Shown in pieces: positions 1-3,819 of a stretch of 5,429 bases of DNA. Each line of letters opens with the position of its first letter. The stretch's first letter is position 1. Under the pieces are notes generated by a model that saw nothing but the letters and a program-made list of their open reading frames with translations, was not told the origin of the DNA and did no database searches. Source of the stretch: Nitrospirota bacterium (GTDB taxonomy: Bacteria > Nitrospirota > UBA9217); the NCBI GenBank assembly GCA_017885365.1, contig JAFNGD010000098.1, positions 1-5,429 of the forward strand, given 5' to 3'. Both the position numbers and the translations under genes were made by a program.

Positions 1-1072
1 CCACCAGCCGCCGCTGTTCCTCCAGTGGGGGAACGGGAATAACTTTGTTGTCAAGAAAACTTTGGGGAACTCTTTGTTGTCCTGCTGTGCCTTTGAAATG
101 GTCAGCAGCATCATCTTTGAAATCTTTGCTCCTTGTTAAAGTGTAAATCCACTGGGCAAGAATTTTATTACCAGGACGAATAACATGAAATTCAGTTGAG
201 CCAAAACCAACGCCGTTAGTTAAGTTTTCAGCAATCGCAGATTTGCCATTTTCCATACAAGGTGTAATTCGAGCAAAAATGACATCTCCATTTATAAACC
301 ATTTGTAGCCTTTGGATACTTCGCTATATGGGCGAATTTCTGGCCTAGCAATAGCTCCCGAAACATCATCAACAGCTCGCATAGGTACAAACGATACTGG
401 TGTGGATGGGTCTATGTTGATATTGCCAACGCGAGAGGGATTGATTTCAGCATAATCCGATATTGGGACTCTCTCCCACCGATGTTCATTATCTTGAATG
501 ACTTTTCGGAGAGTTGCGTCAAAAAAGGCCTCCGCTTCATCCATCGCCTCCCTGCGCAGGGATTGGGCTTCGGCGACGTGCGCCTCCAGTGTCTCGATGC
601 ACGCGACGATGCGGCATTGCTCCGTTAGCGGCGGAAGGGGGATTTTGATGGTCAGAAAAAGTTCAGGCTTAATACGATTTTTGCCGCTTGTGCCGCGTGA
701 AAGACTGTCGCATTTTTCCCAGAAGGAGTTCATTTTGGTTTGCCAATGAATCCAACGCGGGTCAATGCGGTTCAGGTCAAGTTCAAAGGTGGGAAATTCG
801 CCAGAGCCAGCACATCCATCAACATCTTTTGTGGCAATGGCAACTGAACCATGACGAACCCAAATTTTATTGATAATCAAATCGCCTTCACGAACAATGG
901 ATAACGTTTTTGCGGCTGTTCTTGAACCATCAATCGTTTCGCGCTCATACGCGCCCATTCCCCACCATTTCACGCCTATGGTACGGTAAGAAATTCCTGC
1001 TTCAACAGGAACAGGGCGAATTATAGGTTTCGCAACTTCTTTGAGTTGTACTTCTGGCCAGCCGTTCGCCAT
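1..1072 (-). CDS. hsdS: Type I restriction-modification specificity subunit HsdS (3' end off the left edge)
   Basis: HsdS is the DNA-recognition subunit of type I systems. It joins two HsdM to form the methylase and adds HsdR to form the nuclease. The frame is open for 357 codons from the ATG at 1072 to the window edge. That start has AAGG five bases upstream (1078-1081). I read target-recognition domain 1 at about residues 1-140, then the conserved spacer with PLPPLTEQ (146-152) and an Ala/Glu-rich helix to about 190, then recognition domain 2 at about 200-343. The second conserved block begins with PVPPLEEQRR at the edge, so only a C-terminal helix should be missing. The two halves have the usual internal-repeat plan. 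The recognition domains are AT-rich (40% GC at 181-240, 38% at 841-900) and the spacer GC-rich (68% at 541-600). The gene is separated from hsdM by an opposite-strand toxin-antitoxin pair, so it probably needs its own promoter. Confidence 0.93.
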   Translation of the reverse strand, partial: MANGWPEVQLKEVAKPIIRPVPVEAGISYRTIGVKWWGMGAYERETIDGSRTAAKTLSIVREGDLIINKIWVRHGSVAIATKDVDGCAGSGEFPTFELDLNRIDPRWIHWQTKMNSFWEKCDSLSRGTSGKNRIKPELFLTIKIPLPPLTEQCRIVACIETLEAHVAEAQSLRREAMDEAEAFFDATLRKVIQDNEHRWERVPISDYAEINPSRVGNINIDPSTPVSFVPMRAVDDVSGAIARPEIRPYSEVSKGYKWFINGDVIFARITPCMENGKSAIAENLTNGVGFGSTEFHVIRPGNKILAQWIYTLTRSKDFKDDAADHFKGTAGQQRVPQSFLDNKVIPVPPLEEQRRLV

Positions 1073-1106
1073 GATTGCCTTTGCGGATATCGGATTTATC
1101 ATCGGT

Positions 1107-1112
1107 TATAAT
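1107..1112 (+). promoter_or_regulatory. Possible -10 box for the toxin-antitoxin module
   Basis: A perfect TATAAT lies in the 129-bp gap between the divergent hsdS and antitoxin starts, 95 bp before the antitoxin ATG. The only -35-like match is TTGCGG at 1081-1086, with a 20-bp spacer that is too long and a poor fit. The call rests on the hexamer and its position only. Confidence 0.25.
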
Positions 1113-1150
1113 ACTCATGCCAGTGGACGCAATTCGGCTCCAGGCCGTGT

Positions 1151-1167
1151 GAGCAATTATACTGCTC
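1151..1167. promoter_or_regulatory. Candidate operator/overlapping -10 boxes between hsdS and the antitoxin
   Basis: The 17-bp site GAGCAATTATACTGCTC has perfect 5-bp inverted arms (1151-1155 and 1163-1167). Its centre reads TATACT on the plus strand (1158-1163) and TATAAT on the minus strand (1161-1156). It could therefore hold -10 boxes for both the toxin-antitoxin module and hsdS. A palindrome over the -10 box is where toxin-antitoxin repressors usually bind. Neither strand has a convincing -35 box, so promoter activity and operator function are both inferred. Confidence 0.35.
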
Positions 1168-1201
1168 CTATATCCCTGGCTTGTTGACAGGAGAATTTGA
1201 A

Positions 1202-1429
1202 ATGTCTGCCATGCAAACCATTTCCGTGCAAGTGACGCCCGAAGCGGCGAAGGCTTATCGCAAGGCTTCGGCAGCCGAGCGCAAAAAGATGGAACTCCTG
1301 ATGAGCATGCGCCTGCTGGAGGCTTCGACCTCGCACAAATCGCTGGAGACCGTCATGCGCGAGATCAGCCGCTCGGCGCAGGAACGCGGCCTGACACCCG
1401 AAATCCTCGACGATTTGCTCAAAAAATAA
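1202..1429 (+). CDS. Antitoxin of a PIN-family toxin-antitoxin module
   Basis: This 75-residue protein is the likely partner that neutralises the PIN toxin encoded one base downstream, and probably also represses the operon. I chose the ATG at 1202 because AGGAG (1189-1193) lies eight bases upstream; a TTG at 1181 would place that ribosome-binding site inside the gene. The N-terminus (MQTISVQVTPEAA, from residue 4) is a short strand followed by a helix. The middle is a charged helix (AERKKMELLMSMRLLEA), and the C-terminus has RGLTPEILDDLL (62-73), a motif I associate with small proteins placed before COG1569-type PIN toxins. No well-known DNA-binding fold is obvious by eye, though the start is compatible with a short ribbon-helix type. 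The role is inferred mainly from size, order and spacing. Base use matches the toxin and hsd genes, so the pair is not obviously recent foreign DNA. Confidence 0.8.
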   Translation: MSAMQTISVQVTPEAAKAYRKASAAERKKMELLMSMRLLEASTSHKSLETVMREISRSAQERGLTPEILDDLLKK

Positions 1430-1430
1430 C

Positions 1431-1847
1431 ATGCGCGTTGTGTTCGATACGAATGTGCTGATCAGCGCATTACTTTTCGAGCAATCCACGCCCGCGCAGG
1501 CTTTCTTTGCCGCTTTACAGCAGGGGGAAGTGTTGATGTCTGCGCCGCTGGCCAATGAGATCAACCGCATTCTACACCGCAAAAAGTTCGACCGCTACCT
1601 ACCCAGCGATCAGCGCGGAACTTTCCTGATTGCCCTGGTACAGTCCACCACATTGGTGGAGACTACCGAAACCGTCCACGTTTGCCGCGACCCCAAGGAC
1701 AACATGCTGCTCGAACTGGCGCTCAGCGGCAAAGCGGATGTCATTGTTACGGGGGATTCTGACTTGCTGGTTTTGCACCCGTTCCGACAGATTGCCATAC
1801 TCAAACCAGAACCCTTTCTCAAGGCGTATCTTTCAACAAATTCTTGA
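1431..1847 (+). CDS. PIN-domain ribonuclease toxin (COG1569-like)
   Basis: PIN-domain toxins are metal-dependent ribonucleases that block translation by cutting RNA; the target of this family is generally unknown. The 138-residue protein has the complete acidic set: D6 in FDTNVLISALL, E43 in LANEINRIL, D87/D90 in CRDPKDNMLLE, and D109/D111 in VTGDSDLLVL. Its length is normal for the family. The ATG follows the antitoxin stop by one base, so the two are almost certainly co-transcribed and translationally coupled. The last 29 bases (1819-1847) overlap the 3' end of hsdM on the other strand, giving a tail-to-tail arrangement without room for a terminator. Transcripts from either side would therefore run antisense into the other gene. 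The toxin looks intact, and its persistence alongside an intact antitoxin suggests a working addiction or stress module. The specific RNA target cannot be read from sequence. Confidence 0.9.
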   Translation: MRVVFDTNVLISALLFEQSTPAQAFFAALQQGEVLMSAPLANEINRILHRKKFDRYLPSDQRGTFLIALVQSTTLVETTETVHVCRDPKDNMLLELALSGKADVIVTGDSDLLVLHPFRQIAILKPEPFLKAYLSTNS

Positions 1848-2925
1848 TTTCATCCATCAGCTCCGCAATCGTACGCTCCTTGGTGGCGATACTCTCCGCC
1901 AGTTCAAGGGGCGGCAGGTGCTCCAGGTCGGCGAGGCGGCGGGGGTTTTTCACATCCAGGTTCACGCTCAGCAGGTTCCTGTTAGCGTCGTACTGCACCA
2001 GGTCCCCGGCGGGCACCTTCCAGGCGCGCTCGTTTTCTTCGCGCTTGTCCCACCACTCCACCAGCGGGGCAAACTCCTCGAATGTCAACGGGCGGGTCTT
2101 GGTGTAATTCTTCATCCCGGCGGGCAGGGTATGTTCATAAAACCACACATCTTGTGTGGGGGCGATTCGTGAATCGCCCGTACCAGACCGGTCAAAAAAC
2201 AGCAGGTTGGTCGGGATGCTCGTATACGGCGCAAAGACCCCGTTCGGCAGGCGCACAATCGTATGCAGGTTGAAATTGCGCAGCAACTGCTCCTTGATGC
2301 GCGCTGAAACCCCATCGCCAAACAACGTCCCGTTCGGCACCACCATCCCACAGCGCCCACCCGGCTTGAGCGAGCGCATGATGAACTGCATGAACAAGAG
2401 GGCAGTCTCGCTGGCACGCGTGGATTCGGGGAAATTCAACTGGATGCCGGCTTCCTCCTCGCCCCCGAACGGCGGATTCGTAACGATGACCTCGTAGCGG
2501 TCTTTCTCCCCGATCTCGTTGAGCGGCTTGCGCAAGGCATTATCCCGGCTGATGTTGGGAGTCTCCAGCCCATGCAGGAGCAGGTTCATTGTCCCCAACA
2601 GGTAGGGCAGGGGCTTCTTCTCGATCCCAAACAGGCTGTGTGCCTGGAGCATGCCCTCGTCTTCGGCGGATCTTGCCTGCGTCTTGAGCGTCTCATAGGC
2701 CTCGACCAGAAACCCGCCCGTCCCGCAGGCCGGGTCAAGGATTCTTTCACCCAGTTTGGGCTTGACCCGGTCCACAATCAACTTGACCACCGGGCGGGGT
2801 GTATAGAACTCGCCGCTGTCGCCGGCCGCGTCGCGCATTTCCTTCAACATCGACTCATACAAATGCGAGAGCGTGAAAATCTCATCCCGGCTCTGGAAGT
2901 GAATCCCGTTCATCAAATTGGCCAC
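1819..2925 (-). CDS. hsdM: C-terminal catalytic fragment of HsdM (N6-adenine methylase domain)
   Basis: This is the downstream part of hsdM if translation restarts after the TAA. The first possible start is GTG at 2925, 12 bases past the stop, with an ATG four codons later at 2913; neither has a well-spaced ribosome-binding site, so any product would depend on reinitiation. The 368-residue fragment begins with the conserved SHLYESMLKEMRDAAG and SGEFYTPRPVV segments (about 20-47). It then has the cofactor loop DPACGTGGF (64-72), the NPPF catalytic motif (150-153) and a C-terminal coiled-coil-like helix (LAESIATKERTIAELMDEIKNLL). The catalytic core therefore appears complete, but without the helical N-terminal domain it is unlikely to work as in the intact enzyme. 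The end overlaps the PIN toxin gene by 29 bp. Confidence 0.7.
   Translation of the reverse strand: MANLMNGIHFQSRDEIFTLSHLYESMLKEMRDAAGDSGEFYTPRPVVKLIVDRVKPKLGERILDPACGTGGFLVEAYETLKTQARSAEDEGMLQAHSLFGIEKKPLPYLLGTMNLLLHGLETPNISRDNALRKPLNEIGEKDRYEVIVTNPPFGGEEEAGIQLNFPESTRASETALLFMQFIMRSLKPGGRCGMVVPNGTLFGDGVSARIKEQLLRNFNLHTIVRLPNGVFAPYTSIPTNLLFFDRSGTGDSRIAPTQDVWFYEHTLPAGMKNYTKTRPLTFEEFAPLVEWWDKREENERAWKVPAGDLVQYDANRNLLSVNLDVKNPRRLADLEHLPPLELAESIATKERTIAELMDEIKNLLKDTP
2143..2179. repeat. Small palindromic repeat inserted in frame in hsdM, with an adjacent hairpin
   Basis: Two perfect hairpins lie back to back. Positions 2160-2168 and 2171-2179 form 9-bp arms (GGGCGATTC / GAATCGCCC) with a 2-base loop. 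Positions 2143-2149 and 2153-2159 form 7-bp arms (CCACACA / TGTGTGG) with a 3-base loop. On the minus strand the first encodes GDSRIAP within SGTGDSRIAPTQDVWFYEH. HsdM relatives usually run directly from a Gly to PT..(V/I)WFYEH, so I infer that about seven residues were inserted without breaking the frame. The core resembles GGGGCGATTC-type palindromes dispersed in many genomes. The second hairpin encodes conserved residues and may be chance. Confidence 0.65.
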
Positions 2926-2937
2926 ATCCCGCAGCAG

Positions 2938-3324
2938 TTAGCCGCTCAACATGCGGTTGTAGGTTTCCTTGAACAACTCGGCGATCTTGAGGCGCTCGTC
3001 GCTCCCGGTCAGGGTTCTCAGCCCCGGCAGCAACTCATTGTTGACGAATTTGAGCAGCTCATCGCCCGTCAGCCCCTTATTCTCATCCGAAGCCCAATCG
3101 CGCCAGCGAAGAGGAGACGAAATGACCGGCTTATACACCGTGCGCGACACGATGGCATCCTGCTCGCGGCGCATCTCCAGGTCGTCATAACACTTCAGGA
3201 AGAGAATCCAGGAGAGCTGGGGCAGGCGGTCGAGGTCGCCGTTAAGGCCGGCGTCCTTGCGCATGATGTCGCGGGAGGATTTGATGAGGGAGGAGAGTTG
3301 GGGACGGGTGTTGGGGGGAGGCAT
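2938..3324 (-). CDS. hsdM: N-terminal fragment of HsdM (helical domain)
   Basis: This is the upstream 128-residue product of the interrupted hsdM. It matches the HsdM N-terminal helical domain, with the typical LPQLSWILFLKCYDDLE segment near residues 33-49, a WRDWA segment near 74, and a GDELLKFVNNELLPGL stretch near 87. That domain helps hold HsdS and DNA in the complex. It has no catalytic motifs and could not methylate alone. A longer reading from the ATG at 3345 or from 3372 adds residues encoded by the neighbouring palindromic repeat (MLRSLRSLAM) and lacks the good ribosome-binding site, so I prefer 3324. Confidence 0.75.
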   Translation of the reverse strand: MPPPNTRPQLSSLIKSSRDIMRKDAGLNGDLDRLPQLSWILFLKCYDDLEMRREQDAIVSRTVYKPVISSPLRWRDWASDENKGLTGDELLKFVNNELLPGLRTLTGSDERLKIAELFKETYNRMLSG

Positions 3325-3340
3325 GATTATCCTATTGGTT

Positions 3341-3427
3341 GTCATTGCGAGCGACCGGAGGGAGCGAAGCAATCTCCTCGAACATGTGGGGAGCTTGGTT
3401 GGGCTATCGACCTCCTCGCAAAGACAT
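3341..3427 (+). repeat. Palindromic dispersed repeat, copy A
   Basis: The unit starts with GTCATTGCGAG (3341-3351) and ends with CTCGCAAAGAC (3415-3425); the ends are inverted repeats with one mismatch in 11. It also contains CGAAGCAATC (3365-3374) and GAGCTTG. All these blocks occur in the same order in copy B on the opposite strand (3818 to 3749). It lies 16 bp before the hsdM ATG, so it forms the hsdM leader, and it encodes the last residues and the stop codon of the GIY-YIG gene. No transposase is encoded; it resembles a non-autonomous MITE/REP-like element. Confidence 0.75.
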
Positions 3428-3716
3428 TAGATTTCGTCGAATAATCTTTCCATTCGGGGTTAAGGCCGTTAATCAAATCGATCTTCTTCTGGCGTGAGCC
3501 GCCTTTGATTTGCTTTTCGCGAATAATGGCGAAATGAATATCGTCACCGACTTCGTAATAGACAAGCTTGTCGATATTATATTTCTTAGTGAACACTCCA
3601 CCTTCGCCGTTTTTATGTTGATATGCCCTTCGCTTCAGGTTATTGGATACACCGGTGTATAAGACGGTATGGTGAGCGTTCGTCAGGATGTAGACGCAAT
3701 ATTGCTTTTCGGACAA
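3342..3716 (-). CDS. Small GIY-YIG nuclease-domain protein with a repeat-derived C-terminal tail
   Basis: The protein is a single-domain GIY-YIG endonuclease of the UvrC-N/YhbQ-like type; such proteins cut DNA, but the biological substrate of this group is largely unknown. The signature residues are visible: VYIL (8-11) and YTG (20-22) for GIY/YIG, LKRRAYQHK (27-35) with the catalytic-region Arg, FTKKY (42-46), and the metal-binding Glu E68 in REKQIKGGSR. The domain ends near NPEWKDY (86-92), the usual family end. Residues 97-124 are encoded by palindromic repeat copy A, which also supplies the TGA stop. The start is a TTG at 3716; an in-frame TGA lies two codons upstream, and the nearby ATG at 3720 is out of frame. 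The ribosome-binding site is weak (GGTG). At about 38-43% GC it is AT-richer than the hsd genes, which suggests transfer. It splits hsdR from hsdM but keeps the operon's direction. Confidence 0.85.
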   Translation of the reverse strand: MSEKQYCVYILTNAHHTVLYTGVSNNLKRRAYQHKNGEGGVFTKKYNIDKLVYYEVGDDIHFAIIREKQIKGGSRQKKIDLINGLNPEWKDYSTKSNVFARRSIAQPSSPHVRGDCFAPSGRSQ

Positions 3717-3748
3717 CCATCACCATGCTAACATTGCAAGCCACGCTC

Positions 3749-3818
3749 TTTATGGCGAGGCAAGCTCTACGAACAAGGGATTGCTTCGGGCCGGAAGAGC
3801 ACCGGCCCTCGCAATGAC
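3749..3818 (-). repeat. Palindromic dispersed repeat, copy B (inverted relative to copy A)
   Basis: Read on the minus strand, the copy begins with GTCATTGCGAG (3818-3808), identical to copy A over 11 bases. It continues with CGAAGCAATC (3788-3779), AGAGCTTG and a decayed right end (3759-3749, 8 of 11 matches to the consensus terminus). It starts one base after the hsdR stop codon, so the insertion point or recombination junction abuts the end of hsdR. Copies A and B face each other around the GIY-YIG gene. Confidence 0.72.
3788..3808 (-). other. GC-rich hairpin just after hsdR
   Basis: GGGCCGG (3788-3794) and CCGGCCC (3802-3808) form a perfect 7-bp stem with a 7-base loop, 11 bases past the hsdR stop and inside repeat copy B. 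No U-run follows it on the minus strand, so it is not a standard intrinsic terminator. It could protect the hsdR mRNA 3' end or reduce downstream expression. Confidence 0.5.
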
Positions 3819-3819
3819 A

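Larger units (their letters stand above)
1819..3324 (-). pseudogene. hsdM: Type I DNA methyltransferase HsdM, interrupted by an in-frame TAA
   Basis: HsdM transfers a methyl group from S-adenosylmethionine to adenine N6 within the HsdS target. From the ATG at 3324 (AGGA at 3330-3333, five bases upstream) to the TGA at 1819 there are 501 codon positions in one frame, a normal HsdM length. The only defect is TAA at 2938-2940, codon 129. It falls where the family has Tyr in a SGYLLRDV-like segment; here the flanks read MLSG-stop-LLRDV. One substitution from TAC or TAT explains it. The N-terminal helical domain (1-128) precedes the break. The methylase domain after it keeps DPACGTGGF (197-205, cofactor loop) and NPPF (283-286, catalytic). 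A GDSRIA insertion from a palindrome lies further on. A sequencing error is the main alternative to a real nonsense mutation. If real, methylation and restriction should both be lost unless readthrough or fragment complementation occurs. Confidence 0.85.

Noticed and set aside
549..562. 14-bp perfect palindrome TCCCTGCGCAGGGA in hsdS
   Set aside because: It encodes the SLRREA helix of the conserved spacer in GC-rich sequence; coding constraint or chance is enough, with no second copy in the window.
1184..1189. Perfect TTGACA on the plus strand
   Set aside because: It overlaps the antitoxin ribosome-binding site; a matching -10 would lie inside the gene, so it cannot drive the antitoxin.
1157..1582. 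Minus-strand open frame opposite the antitoxin and toxin
   Set aside because: It is antisense to two well-supported genes and lacks recognisable motifs; its predicted protein is Arg/Ala/Leu-rich, as expected of a shadow.
2938..2940. TAA read as a recoded amino acid
   Set aside because: Known pyrrolysine and selenocysteine recoding use TAG and TGA; other genes here end normally at TAA, TGA and TAG, so a changed code is not supported.
3343..3372. Upstream extension of HsdM (MLRSLRSLAMTTNRI)
   Set aside because: Those residues are translated from repeat copy A and lack a good ribosome-binding site; AGGA before 3324 fits better.
2572..3444. Long plus-strand open frame of 290 codons opposite hsdM
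   Set aside because: It lies antisense to clear HsdM sequence, has no family motif that I recognise, and runs into the repeat; it is a codon-bias shadow.
3788..3808. Intrinsic terminator of hsdR
   Set aside because: The stem is strong but no U-run follows on the minus strand.
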